36,318 nucleotides of DNA, from positions 1 through 36,318 of the forward strand of contig JASUSC010000011.1 of NCBI GenBank assembly GCA_030446285.1, in the 5' to 3' direction. The notes under the pieces are model-generated. The model was not told where the DNA came from, did no database searches, and saw only the letters and a program-made list of their open reading frames with translations. This document shows positions 25,344-33,507 of this stretch, one piece after another (within the stretch, counting starts at the first letter, position 1; every line of letters begins with the position of its first letter). The stretch comes from Eubacteriales bacterium (GTDB lineage: Bacteria > Bacillota > JASUSC01). Position numbers and translations under genes: made by a program.

Positions 25344-26351
25344 TTGCGAGTAGGGATACCACGGGGCATGCTTTTTTACCACTACTATCCCCTATGGCGC
25401 ACTTTTTTCTCTGAATTAGGGGCGGAAACAGCCGTGTCTCCCGCCACCAACAAAGAGGTCCTCGGCCGGGGAGTGGCGGAAGCGGTGGACGAAACCTGTC
25501 TGCCGGTGAAAATTTTTTACGGTCACGTAGCCTGGCTGTTGGAACGGGGAATAGATGTGGTTTTTGTTCCCCGCCTGGTGAGTGTGGAGAAGGGTGCCTA
25601 TATCTGCCCCAAACTGCTGGGACTTCCCGATATGATCCGCAATCATTTCCGCCTGGACGGGAAAATTATCGACGTCACCGTCAACTTGAATCGCAAACCC
25701 CGGCAGCTCTACCGGGCCGTTTATGAGACGGGCCGACTCTTTACCAAGCGTCCGGACTGCATCTACCGGGCCTTCTGCCGGGGATTAGAGTGCCTGAAGC
25801 AGTACGAAAAGCTTCTGCAGAGGGGGCTTTGGCCGGAAGAGGCCCTGGCGGTTATGGAAAACCGGAGCGGGAGTAGGGAGGAGAAGGAAAAGGAAGGGGA
25901 AAGGCTCAACCTGGCCCTCATCGGCCACGTGTACAATTTGTACGATGGTTATGCCAGCATGAACCTGTTGACCAAATTGAACAGGATGGGGGTGCGGGTT
26001 TTCACTCCGGAGACCCTTCCTTGGTATCTCATCCAGCAGCGGGCGGCGACTCTGCCCAAACCCCTCTTCTGGACCCTGGGCAAACGAATGGTGGGAGCGG
26101 CTTTTCACTACCTGGCCGATCCAACCATCCACGGCGTGATTTACTACGTGGCTGCTTTCGGCTGCGGCCCGGATTCCTTCACCGCCGACATCGTCTCCCG
26201 GCAGGCCCGCCGGTTGCGTAAACCCTTCCTACTCCTTACCGTTGACGAACACAGCGGGGAAGCGGGGCTGGTGACCCGCCTGGAAGCCTTTGTTGATATG
26301 GTAAGATGGAGGCTGGAGAAGGATGAAAATAACCTTCCCGCACATGGGTAA
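25344..26351 (+). CDS. Acyl-CoA dehydratase activase-related protein (DUF2229-like), first subunit
   Basis: This 335-residue protein resembles the DUF2229 region of large 2-hydroxyacyl-CoA dehydratase activase-type proteins and the HgdB fold. Visible hallmarks are RVGIPRGMLFYHYYPLW, ETCLPVKIFYGHV, YICPKLLG, AAFGCGPDSF and LTVDEHSGEAGLVTRLEAFVD. Several of the cysteines probably hold a [4Fe-4S] cluster. TTG 25344 follows GGGAGGTATAGC and gives the family start; the ATG 25314 of the ORF track lacks an SD. It overlaps the next gene by 29 bases, so the two products are probably made together. The reaction is unknown. Confidence 0.75.
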   Translation: MRVGIPRGMLFYHYYPLWRTFFSELGAETAVSPATNKEVLGRGVAEAVDETCLPVKIFYGHVAWLLERGIDVVFVPRLVSVEKGAYICPKLLGLPDMIRNHFRLDGKIIDVTVNLNRKPRQLYRAVYETGRLFTKRPDCIYRAFCRGLECLKQYEKLLQRGLWPEEALAVMENRSGSREEKEKEGERLNLALIGHVYNLYDGYASMNLLTKLNRMGVRVFTPETLPWYLIQQRAATLPKPLFWTLGKRMVGAAFHYLADPTIHGVIYYVAAFGCGPDSFTADIVSRQARRLRKPFLLLTVDEHSGEAGLVTRLEAFVDMVRWRLEKDENNLPAHG

Positions 26352-27444
26352 TATGTACATCTGCGTCCGAGCGCTGTTGGAGTACCTGGACCTGGACGTG
26401 GTGGTCCCGCCGCCCACCAGCAAAAGAACCCTTACTTTAGGGACGGCGGTAGCGCCGGAATTCGCTTGTCTTCCCCTCAAAATAAATTTAGGTAACTTCA
26501 TCGAAGCCCGCGAGTTAGGGGCTGATACCGTTATCATGGCCGGCGGCCGCGGTCCTTGCCGTTTTGGGTACTACGCCCAGATTGAAAAAGGGATTTTAGA
26601 AGACTTAGGGATGGAACTGAAGATGCTGGTGATCGAGCCGCCCCAGAAATCGGTGCGGGAGTTTCTCCAGGAGATAAAGGATACCGCCGGCGGCAAGTCG
26701 TGGTGGACCATTATCCGGGCTATCCGATTCGGCTGGGAAAAGATCAAAGCCGTAGATGAGATTGAGAAAGAAGTTATGCGGCTCCGAGCCAGGGAGGAGA
26801 AGACCGGCGTGGTGGATGCCGTCTATCGAGAAGCTCTGCAGGCCGTTGACCGGGCCGGCAGTTACGAGGAATTGAAGGGAGCGGTTCGGGAGGCGAAGGA
26901 GCGCCTGGCGGCCGTTCCTTTGAGGAAAGAAGAGGACGACATCCTCCGCATTGGCATTACCGGGGAGATTTACACCCTTCTTGAACCTTTTGCCAACCTG
27001 GATATTGAGCGCAAATTAGGACGGATGGGGGTGGAGGTGGAGCGGTCCATCATGCTCAGCGAGTGGATTGACGAACACCTTTTCTTAGGACTTGCCCGTC
27101 ACAACCACGGCCACGAGACCAAGAGGGCGGCCCGCCCCTACATCAACCATTTCGTCGGCGGGCACGGCCAGGAGACTTTGGGCAGTGTGAACCGCTACTG
27201 GCAGCAGGGGTTTGACGGGGTGATTCAACTCATGCCTTTTACTTGTATGCCGGAGATAGTGGCCCAGAGTGTGTTGCCTCGGGCCCGGGAGGAATTGGAT
27301 ATGCCCGTTCTCACCCTCATCGTGGACGAGCACACGGGAGAAGCCGGTTTTATCACCAGGTTAGAAGCTTTTGTCGATCTGCTCCGGCACCGGAAGGAAA
27401 GGAAGAGAGAAGGGAAACTGGTGGTACCGGTGGGAAGAGCTTAG
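26323..27444 (+). CDS. Acyl-CoA dehydratase activase-related protein, second subunit
   Basis: This 373-residue protein is homologous in outline to the preceding one. FACLPLKINLGNFIEA corresponds to ETCLPVK, GGRGPCRFGYYAQ adds a cysteine, MPFTCMPEIVAQS takes the place of FGCGPDS, and LIVDEHTGEAGFITRLEAFVDLL is nearly the same as its neighbour's ending. It likely forms a heterodimer with the upstream protein around Fe-S clusters. No BadF-type ATPase lies beside this pair; the only one in the window is 3 kb downstream, in the double-cubane operon. The annotation 2-hydroxyglutaryl-CoA dehydratase would be over-specific. Confidence 0.75.
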   Translation: MKITFPHMGNMYICVRALLEYLDLDVVVPPPTSKRTLTLGTAVAPEFACLPLKINLGNFIEARELGADTVIMAGGRGPCRFGYYAQIEKGILEDLGMELKMLVIEPPQKSVREFLQEIKDTAGGKSWWTIIRAIRFGWEKIKAVDEIEKEVMRLRAREEKTGVVDAVYREALQAVDRAGSYEELKGAVREAKERLAAVPLRKEEDDILRIGITGEIYTLLEPFANLDIERKLGRMGVEVERSIMLSEWIDEHLFLGLARHNHGHETKRAARPYINHFVGGHGQETLGSVNRYWQQGFDGVIQLMPFTCMPEIVAQSVLPRAREELDMPVLTLIVDEHTGEAGFITRLEAFVDLLRHRKERKREGKLVVPVGRA

Positions 27445-27569
27445 GACCTGGTTTGAGGCCCGGTTTTTTCTTTTTCCTCCTTTTCTCTTTCTTCCTTTTC
27501 TGCCGCTAATTTTTCCCGGAGGCGAGCAAGGATGATACGGTGGCTTTCCCAGAGTTTGTTGTCACTCAT
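27441..27569 (-). CDS. Small 42-residue ORF coupled to dinB
   Basis: This ORF is missed by the ORF track because of its length. On the minus strand it reads MSDNKLWESHRIILARLREK followed by a Glu/Lys-rich tail ending GPQTRS. Its ATG lies inside the last dinB codons (ATGAGTGA), so it overlaps dinB by 8 bases and would be translated by coupling. The SD GAAGGAGG lies upstream inside dinB. Its stop (TTA on the plus strand, 27441-27443) overlaps the stop of the convergent gene. It is a predicted charged helix; I know no family. Confidence 0.6.
   Translation of the reverse strand: MSDNKLWESHRIILARLREKLAAEKEEREKEEKEKTGPQTRS
27446..27469 (+). terminator. Terminator after the activase-related pair
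   Basis: ACCTGG and CCCGGT pair with one mismatch around a 7-base loop, followed by six T residues. It lies within the antisense small ORF. Confidence 0.45.
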
Positions 27570-28779
27570 CGCTGAGAATACCTCCTTCGCTCATCACTCG
27601 CGCCCGGCGCACCGCCGCCGGGCCGTATTTTTCCCGCAGCCGGTCGCAGGTCCGGGCCAGTTGGCGCAGGCGTTCCCGGTTGCTCCACAGTTCCCGTTGC
27701 CAGCAGGTGAGCGGCTGCAGGTTGCCTAAGGTAATACCCACCATGCGCACTCCCCGCCAGGAAGGCCAGTGGTCCTGGAAGATGGCGACGGCAGCGGCGT
27801 AAATGTCTTCGGCCAGGTCGGTGAGGTGGGGAAGGGTGTGGGACCAAGAATGGGTGACGAAATCGGGACTGCGCAGGGTGAGGGTGACGGTGCGGCCGCC
27901 ATAACCTTTGCGGCGGGCGCGGCGGGCTACCTCTTCAGCTAACAGGAGCAGCACCCCTTTCATCTCCTCTAAGGTGTGGTAGTCCTGGGGCAGGGTGATG
28001 CGGTTGCCCACGGACTTCATTTCTTCTAAGCTGCTCGGATCCACCGGGCTGGGGTCGATGCCGTGGGCGGAGAGGTAGAGAACCCGGCCCACAACACCGA
28101 ACTTTTTCTCCAGCAGTTTTACGGGGCAGCGGGCTAGGTCGCCGATGGTGCGGATGTTCATGGCCAGCAGTTTGGCTTCTATGCGCGGACCGACACCGAA
28201 CAGTTCTCGCACTGGCAAGGGCCAGAGGCGGAGGGGGACGTCTTCCCGGGTGAGGACGGTGAGACCGTCGGGTTTTTCCAGTTCCGCTGCCATTTTGGCT
28301 AAGAGCTTGTTGGGGGCCACTCCTACCGAGCACAGGACCCCTACTTCCTCCCGGATGCGTTCTTTGAGGCGGCGGGCAATGGTCACGCCGTCTCCCCAGA
28401 GGTGTTCACACCCGGTGACGTCTAAGAAGGCTTCATCGATGGAGAAGGGCTCCACCAACGGGGTGAAATCTTTCATTATTTTCAGGATACGGAGGGAGAA
28501 GTCCACGTAAAGGTCATAGGAGGGAGGGAGATATACGGCGTCAGGAAGGAGGCGGCGGGCTTCTCCTAAGACCATTCCCGTCTTGATACCGTATTTTTTG
28601 GCTTCATAGGAAGCCGCCAGGACGATGCCGTGCCGTTTGGCCGGGTCGCCGGCCACGACAACCGGTTTGCCCCGCAGGCGGGGGTCTAAGGCTTGGTGGA
28701 CGGAAGCGAAGAAGGAGTTCATGTCGGCTAGAAGAATGCAGCGCTCCCAGCGGGAGCTCTTTTCTTTTTCTCCCCTCAT
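27562..28779 (-). CDS. dinB: DNA polymerase IV (Y family)
   Basis: This is a 405-residue translesion polymerase. It has CILLADMNSFFASVHQA (first catalytic Asp), VVAGDPAKRHGIVLAASYEAKKYGI, EPFSIDEAFLDVTG (catalytic Asp-Glu pair), a helix-hairpin-helix thumb (LFGVGPRIEAKLLAMNIRTIGDLA) and the little-finger domain. The ORF track start at 28797 falls inside a LexA box at the transcript start. ATG 28779 (MRGEKEKSS), after GGAGGG, is better placed. The promoter carries two LexA boxes, so the gene should be part of the SOS response. A coupled small ORF follows. Confidence 0.95.
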   Translation of the reverse strand: MRGEKEKSSRWERCILLADMNSFFASVHQALDPRLRGKPVVVAGDPAKRHGIVLAASYEAKKYGIKTGMVLGEARRLLPDAVYLPPSYDLYVDFSLRILKIMKDFTPLVEPFSIDEAFLDVTGCEHLWGDGVTIARRLKERIREEVGVLCSVGVAPNKLLAKMAAELEKPDGLTVLTREDVPLRLWPLPVRELFGVGPRIEAKLLAMNIRTIGDLARCPVKLLEKKFGVVGRVLYLSAHGIDPSPVDPSSLEEMKSVGNRITLPQDYHTLEEMKGVLLLLAEEVARRARRKGYGGRTVTLTLRSPDFVTHSWSHTLPHLTDLAEDIYAAAVAIFQDHWPSWRGVRMVGITLGNLQPLTCWQRELWSNRERLRQLARTCDRLREKYGPAAVRRARVMSEGGILSDE

Positions 28780-28790
28780 CCCATTCCCTC

Positions 28791-28840
28791 CAAACATATG
28801 TTCGTAAAAACATTGTACTACCGAACAAGTGTTCTGTCAA
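28791..28840 (-). promoter_or_regulatory. dinB promoter with two LexA boxes
   Basis: Minus-strand promoter: TTGACA (28835-28840), 17-base spacer, TACAAT (28812-28817). Box 1, CAAACATATGTTCG (28791-28804), and box 2, CGAACAAGTGTTCT (28822-28835), each differ from the Gram-positive LexA consensus CGAACnnnnGTTCG by one base. Box 2 fills the spacer and box 1 covers the transcript start, so LexA would block initiation. Confidence 0.9.
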
Positions 28841-28936
28841 GGGAAGGTCCGGGAGTGGCTGGTGAGGAGTTTTTGCGCTTTCCGAGCTGGAAGGGAAGAA
28901 AGACAGGCTATAGCCATTCTTTGTCACAGGAGTAAT

Positions 28937-28984
28937 AGTGATAAAAATATTTTATAACTGCAATAACTAAACCCGATATATAAT
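28937..28984 (+). promoter_or_regulatory. Promoter and operator of the double-cubane operon
   Basis: TATAAT (28979-28984) has a poor -35. Upstream lies a 23-base inverted repeat, AGTGATAAAA-ATA-TTTTATAACT (28937-28959), with one mismatched pair, centred about 43 bases before the expected start. From the -10 onward the sequence TATAATCGAGGCAGAA is identical to that at the hcp promoter. The remaining gap from 28841 shows no gene. Confidence 0.6.
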
Positions 28985-29026
28985 CGAGGCAGAAAATTTA
29001 AATTTTTTGCCTGGGAGGAAAGGTAA

Positions 29027-30301
29027 ATGAGCGACAACCGGCAGATGTGGGCTGAATTAGGAATGGATCTGGAAAAACACGATGATTTTCTGGCACCGCT
29101 CCCGGCGGTTTACCAGGAGTTGTTCCTGAACCGGCCCGACCGCCCGGCGGGGATGGGCTATTTCGATGCCGTGGTGGGGGACGTGCACGGGATTCGTGTC
29201 CGGGAATTAGTGGAGCACCGTCGGCAGGGCGGGAAGGTGGTGGCTTCCTTCTGCGTCTTCGTGCCGGACGAGATCACCTTAGCTTGCGGCGGGGTGAGCA
29301 TCGGTCTGTGTGCCGGCGCCCAGTACCCGGTGCCGGCGGCGGAGAAAATTCTGCCTCGAGCCCTCTGTCCCCTGATTAAGTCCAGCCTTGGTTTCAAGTT
29401 AGAGCGGATTTGCCCCTACTTCCAGGTGGCCGATTTAGTGGTGGGGGAGACCACCTGTGATGGAAAGAAAAAAGCCTGGGAGATTCTCAGGGAATACGTG
29501 CCTGTACACGTTATGGAGCTACCGCAAAAGAAGGGAGAGGCCGATTTCCGTCTCTGGCGCCACGAGGTGGAGGAATACCTGCGGCGAATGGAAGAAATGA
29601 GCGGGAAAAAGGTTACCGCTGCCGATCTGAAGGAAGCGGCGGCGGTGATGAACAGAAAACGCCGGGCTCTGAAAAGACTTTACCGGGCACGCCAGGCTGA
29701 CCCTGCTCCGATCAGCGGTCTGGATGCTATGCTGATTGTCCAGCTTTCCTTCTTCGACGATCCGGTACGGTTCAGCGAAAATGTAGAAGAACTCTGCGAG
29801 GAGCTGGAAGAGAGGATAGCCAACGGCAAAGGGGTGGCGGCGAAAGGAACACCGCGGATTCTGATAGCGGGGACTCCCATGCCTTTGCCGCACTGGAAAC
29901 TCCACGCTTTGATCGAAAATGCCGGCGGCGTGGTGGTGTGCGAGGAGAGCTGCACCGGTACCCGTTACTTTGAGCAGGAAGTGGATGTCAGCGGTGACAC
30001 CGTGGACGAGATTTTGGACGGTATAGCTCGCCGTGCCATGGGGATAAACTGCGCTTGCTTTACTCCCAATGAGGAGCGGGTAGAGGACATTCTCCGGCTT
30101 GTGCGGGAGTACCGGGCGGACGGGGTTATCTACTACAACCTCCAGTTCTGCCAGCCCTACAGCGTGGAGTTCTACCGGGTAGAAAAGGCCCTGACGAAGG
30201 AAGGAATTCCCGTCCTGCACTTGGAGAGCGATTTCAGCGACGAGGACACGGAACAGCTCCGCACCCGCATTGAAGCTTTCCTGGAGTTGATCCGGCGGTG
30301 A
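29027..30301 (+). CDS. Double-cubane-cluster anaerobic reductase (YjiM/DCCP family)
   Basis: This 424-residue protein is of the 2-hydroxyacyl-CoA dehydratase/HgdB superfamily, in the branch of E. coli YjiM and the double-cubane cluster protein DCCP. Signature blocks are CVFVPDEITLACGG (Cys76, Cys87), ALCPLIKSSLGF (Cys114), ICPYF (Cys129), LVVGETTCDGKKKAWE (Cys144), CEESCTGTRYFEQ (Cys305, Cys309) and INCACFTPNEERV (Cys342, Cys344). DCCP holds an [Fe8S9] cluster and reduces small molecules when its activator hydrolyses ATP; its natural substrate is not known. YjiM has a cysteine in its TGCP loop where this protein has AGTP (about 281-284). GGGAGGAAAGG precedes ATG 29027. The activator gene overlaps by 4 bases. 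A plain CoA dehydratase subunit is less likely, as no second subunit is present. Confidence 0.83.
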   Translation: MSDNRQMWAELGMDLEKHDDFLAPLPAVYQELFLNRPDRPAGMGYFDAVVGDVHGIRVRELVEHRRQGGKVVASFCVFVPDEITLACGGVSIGLCAGAQYPVPAAEKILPRALCPLIKSSLGFKLERICPYFQVADLVVGETTCDGKKKAWEILREYVPVHVMELPQKKGEADFRLWRHEVEEYLRRMEEMSGKKVTAADLKEAAAVMNRKRRALKRLYRARQADPAPISGLDAMLIVQLSFFDDPVRFSENVEELCEELEERIANGKGVAAKGTPRILIAGTPMPLPHWKLHALIENAGGVVVCEESCTGTRYFEQEVDVSGDTVDEILDGIARRAMGINCACFTPNEERVEDILRLVREYRADGVIYYNLQFCQPYSVEFYRVEKALTKEGIPVLHLESDFSDEDTEQLRTRIEAFLELIRR

Positions 30302-31059
30302 TTACAGCCGGGCTGGATATAGGTTCCACGGCTACCAAGGCCGTCCTTTACGACGGGAAAATAAGGGCTACCGTTATTCGCCCCACCGGCTGGGATGTGC
30401 GGGCCACCGCCCGGGAGGTCTTGGAGGAAGCCCTGACGGCAGCCGGCGTCTCTTTTCCCGATTTGGCAGGAGTTGTGGTCACCGGCTACGGCCGCCAGGC
30501 GGTGGATTTCGGCGCTAAGAAGGTGACGGAAATCACCTGCCATGCCCGGGGAGTGCACCACCTTTTTCCGGAAGCAACCCTGCTTATCGATGTCGGCGGT
30601 CAGGACAGCAAGGTAGTGCGTCTCGGCTCCGGCGGACGGGCGTTGTCCTTTCGCATGAACGATAAATGTGCGGCCGGTACCGGCCGCTTTCTCCAGCTTA
30701 TGGCCGGTGTTTTGGGTATGGCGCCGGCGGAGATGGACTGGCCGGAAGGAGTGGAGCCGGTCAATATCACCAGCATGTGTGCTGTCTTTGCCGAGTCGGA
30801 AGTGGTGGGACTCCTGGGTCAGGGGGTGGCCAGGGAGAAGATCGTTGCCGGGCTGTTTAAGGCGGTGGCAGCCCGCTTCCTGTCCATGCTGCCGGAGGGG
30901 GGAACGGAAGGGCTCATCGTCTTTACCGGGGGCGGCGCCCTGTGGCCCGGTCTGCGTAAGGCCCTTGAGCGAGGTTTAAACCGGGAGGTGGTAGTGCCGG
31001 AGGAACCCCGTATAACCGGGGCTTTGGGGGCGGCGCTTATTGCGGCTGAAGGAAACTAA
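30298..31059 (+). CDS. ATP-dependent activator of the double-cubane reductase
   Basis: This is a 253-residue ASKHA-fold ATPase of the BadF/BcrA/HgdC family. It has the phosphate-1 loop ITAGLDIGSTATKAVLYDG, LIDVGGQDSKVVRL, and the two conserved cysteines NDKCAAGTG (Cys124) and TSMCAVFAESEVV (Cys161) that hold a [4Fe-4S] cluster at the homodimer interface; the adenosine site is VFTGGGALWPG. It should accept electrons from a ferredoxin-like donor and pass them at lower potential to the upstream reductase with ATP hydrolysis. The start is GTG 30298, with a GTGA overlap of the upstream stop. hdrA follows after 40 bases. Confidence 0.9.
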   Translation: MITAGLDIGSTATKAVLYDGKIRATVIRPTGWDVRATAREVLEEALTAAGVSFPDLAGVVVTGYGRQAVDFGAKKVTEITCHARGVHHLFPEATLLIDVGGQDSKVVRLGSGGRALSFRMNDKCAAGTGRFLQLMAGVLGMAPAEMDWPEGVEPVNITSMCAVFAESEVVGLLGQGVAREKIVAGLFKAVAARFLSMLPEGGTEGLIVFTGGGALWPGLRKALERGLNREVVVPEEPRITGALGAALIAAEGN

Positions 31060-31099
31060 GGGCGGGTAAGTGCTTTGCCCGGGTAAAGGGGGAAAGAGG

Positions 31100-33070
31100 A
31101 TGGGGAGAAGAATAGGCGTTTTTGTTTGCTGGTGCGGTTCTAATATTGGCGGGGTAGTGGATGTCTCGCGGGTGGCGGAGGCGGCCAAAAAATTTCCGGG
31201 GGTTGTTTTCACTCAGGAATACAAGTACACCTGCTCCGAACCCGGGCAGGAAATGATGGTTCAGGCCATCAAAGAGCACCAACTGGACCGGGTGGTGGTG
31301 GCATCCTGTTCTCCCCGGATGCACGAACTGACCTTCCGCAAGACGGTGGCTCGGGCCGGTCTCAATCCCTACCTGATGGAAATGGTCAACCTGCGGGAAC
31401 ACTGTTCCTGGGTTCATCCCGATGACCCGGAGGGAGCCACGGAGAAGGCCATTGCCTTAGTGCGCAAGGCGGTGGCCAAAGCGGCACGATTGGAGCCCCT
31501 TTACGAATCTCGCATCGGTATTACCAAACGGGCCCTGATCATCGGCGGCGGTATTGCCGGGATTCAGGCTGCGCTGGATATTGCCGACCACGGCTATGAT
31601 GTGGTGATGGTAGAAAAAGAGGCCACTATAGGCGGGAAGATGGCCATCCTGGATAAGACCTTCCCAACCCTGGATTGTTCTGCCTGCATCTGCACGCCCA
31701 AAATGGTAGACGTGGCCCAGCACCCCCGCATAACCCTGTATACGCTGGCGGAGGTGGAACAGGTCAGCGGCTACATCGGCAATTTTGAAGTGACTATCCG
31801 GTTGAAGGCCCGCTATGTGGACATAAAAAAATGCACCGGCTGCGGTCTCTGTGAAACCAAGTGTCCGGTCAAAGTGCCCAGTGAGTTCGAACAGGGGTTG
31901 GGAATGCGCAGCGCTATTTACAAACCTTTTCCGCAAGCTGTGCCTAACAAGCCGGTCATTGACGCGGACAACTGCCGCAAACTGCGAGAAGGAAAGTGCG
32001 GTCTCTGCGCCAAAATTTGTCCCACCGGTGCCGTGAACTACGAAGATGAGGACGTTTTCATCACGGAAAAAGTAGGGGCCATTGTCATGGCTACGGGTTT
32101 TGAATTGATTGACTGGACCCAGTATTACGGCGAATACGGCGGCGGGAAATACCCCGACGTTATCACAGGCCTGCAGTTTGAACGCTTGGTCAATGCTTCC
32201 GGGCCCACCGGCGGGAAGATAAAACGGCCATCGGATGGCAAAGTACCGGAGACGGTGGTTTTTATCAAATGTGTTTCCTCCCGTGATGATAAGAAGGGCA
32301 AAGCCTACTGTTCCCGGGTCTGCTGCATGTACACGGCAAAACATGCCATCCAGGTGAAAGAAAAGTTGCCCGACACAGAGGTATACGTTTTTTACATGGA
32401 CGCCCGCAACCCTGGCAAGGGCTATGATGAATTTTTCGAACGAGCCAAAAAAGCAGGGGCCAAATACATCCGCGGCCGGGTTTCCAAAATCTACCGTGAG
32501 GGAGACAAATACATCGTCAAGGGAGAAGACACCCTGATAGGTCGCAATATTGTGGTGGAAGCCGACATGGTTGTTCTTGCTACGGCTATGGTACCCGTAA
32601 GCAATGCCGCCGATTTGGCCCAGAGAGTAGGATTTTCCTACGACAAGGAGGGCTTCTTCACCGAAGCGCATCCCAAACTGCGGCCGGTGGAAACCAATAC
32701 TGCCGGAGTCTTTCTCGCCGGGTGCTGCCAGGGCCCCAAAGACATACCCGATACGGTGGCGCAAGCATCGGCGGCAGCTTCTAAGGTAACGGCTCTCTTT
32801 TCCAGGGACGAGATGGAGACCACGCCCATGATTGCTAGCGTAAACCCAGACCTCTGTTCGGGCTGCGGTCTTTGTTTGAGTATTTGCCCCTACAAGGCTT
32901 TGAGCTTGCAGGAAACACCGGACGGGAAGCGGTTTGTGGCGTCGGTTAATGCCGGTTTATGCCAGGGCTGCGGGGCGTGTACGGCCGAATGTCGTCCGGG
33001 TGCTCTCAATTTAAAAGGCTTTACCAATGAGCAAGTCATAGCGGAGGTGAGGGCGGCATGTCTGTTTTAA
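31100..33070 (+). CDS. hdrA: HdrA-like FAD/iron-sulfur protein
   Basis: This 656-residue relative of heterodisulfide reductase subunit A is an FAD protein that can bifurcate electrons in complexes with MvhD and HdrBC. Order: N-terminal cysteine region (GVFVCWCGSNIGGVVD, ASCSPRMHE), FAD fold GGGIAG (149-154) with EATIGGKM, LDCSACICTPKM (about 191-202), cluster CTGCGLCETKCP (245-256), CRKLREGKCGLCAKICP, and two C-terminal ferredoxin clusters CSGCGLCLSICP and CQGCGACTAECR. ATG 31100, behind GGGGGAAAGAGG, fits the family; the 31070 start is too early. It overlaps mvhD by 13 bases. No hdrB or hdrC follows, so the electron acceptor differs from the methanogen complex. Confidence 0.93.
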   Translation: MGRRIGVFVCWCGSNIGGVVDVSRVAEAAKKFPGVVFTQEYKYTCSEPGQEMMVQAIKEHQLDRVVVASCSPRMHELTFRKTVARAGLNPYLMEMVNLREHCSWVHPDDPEGATEKAIALVRKAVAKAARLEPLYESRIGITKRALIIGGGIAGIQAALDIADHGYDVVMVEKEATIGGKMAILDKTFPTLDCSACICTPKMVDVAQHPRITLYTLAEVEQVSGYIGNFEVTIRLKARYVDIKKCTGCGLCETKCPVKVPSEFEQGLGMRSAIYKPFPQAVPNKPVIDADNCRKLREGKCGLCAKICPTGAVNYEDEDVFITEKVGAIVMATGFELIDWTQYYGEYGGGKYPDVITGLQFERLVNASGPTGGKIKRPSDGKVPETVVFIKCVSSRDDKKGKAYCSRVCCMYTAKHAIQVKEKLPDTEVYVFYMDARNPGKGYDEFFERAKKAGAKYIRGRVSKIYREGDKYIVKGEDTLIGRNIVVEADMVVLATAMVPVSNAADLAQRVGFSYDKEGFFTEAHPKLRPVETNTAGVFLAGCCQGPKDIPDTVAQASAAASKVTALFSRDEMETTPMIASVNPDLCSGCGLCLSICPYKALSLQETPDGKRFVASVNAGLCQGCGACTAECRPGALNLKGFTNEQVIAEVRAACLF

Positions 33071-33507
33071 ACAATCAAGATAAGGCCAAAGAATGGCGGC
33101 CGAGAATAGTGGTCTTTGCCTGCAACTGGTGCAGTTATGCCGGTGCTGACCTGGCTGGTATCAGCCGTATCAAGTATCCGGCCACTGCCCGGGTCATTCG
33201 GGTCCCCTGCTCGGGGAGGGTAAACCCCCACTTCGTATTGCAGGCTTTTCAATACGGAGCAGATGGCGTCCTGGTTTCCGGCTGTCACCCAGGGGACTGC
33301 CATTACGCTACCGGCAACTACTTTACCCGTCGCCGGTTCCAGGTTTTCCGACGTTTGTTGGAATACGTGGGTTTCGAAAAAGAACGTTTCCATGCCCGCT
33401 GGATTTCTGGCTCCGAAGGGGGTAAATTTGCCGAAACGATAACGGAAATTACTGCTGCCATCAAAAAATTAGGACCGAACAGAAAGATGAGGAGGGAGCT
33501 GCACTAA
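33058..33507 (+). CDS. mvhD: MvhD-like iron-sulfur electron-transfer subunit
   Basis: This is a 149-residue protein of the methyl-viologen-reducing hydrogenase delta subunit family with VVFACNWCSYAGADLAG (Cys22, Cys25), VPCSGRVNPHFVLQAF (Cys51) and VLVSGCHPGDCHYATGN (Cys76, Cys81), which coordinate a [2Fe-2S] cluster. It links HdrA to an electron donor such as a hydrogenase, formate dehydrogenase or NADH module. Position 76, selenocysteine in some homologues, is an ordinary TGT/TGC-type cysteine here. It overlaps hdrA at its start and yedE by one base at its end (TAATG), so the three are tightly coupled. Confidence 0.94.
   Translation: MSVLNNQDKAKEWRPRIVVFACNWCSYAGADLAGISRIKYPATARVIRVPCSGRVNPHFVLQAFQYGADGVLVSGCHPGDCHYATGNYFTRRRFQVFRRLLEYVGFEKERFHARWISGSEGGKFAETITEITAAIKKLGPNRKMRRELH

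Noticed and set aside
33058-33507. Selenocysteine in MvhD or HdrA
   Set aside because: The expected positions are plain cysteine codons and both frames are open without in-frame TGA.
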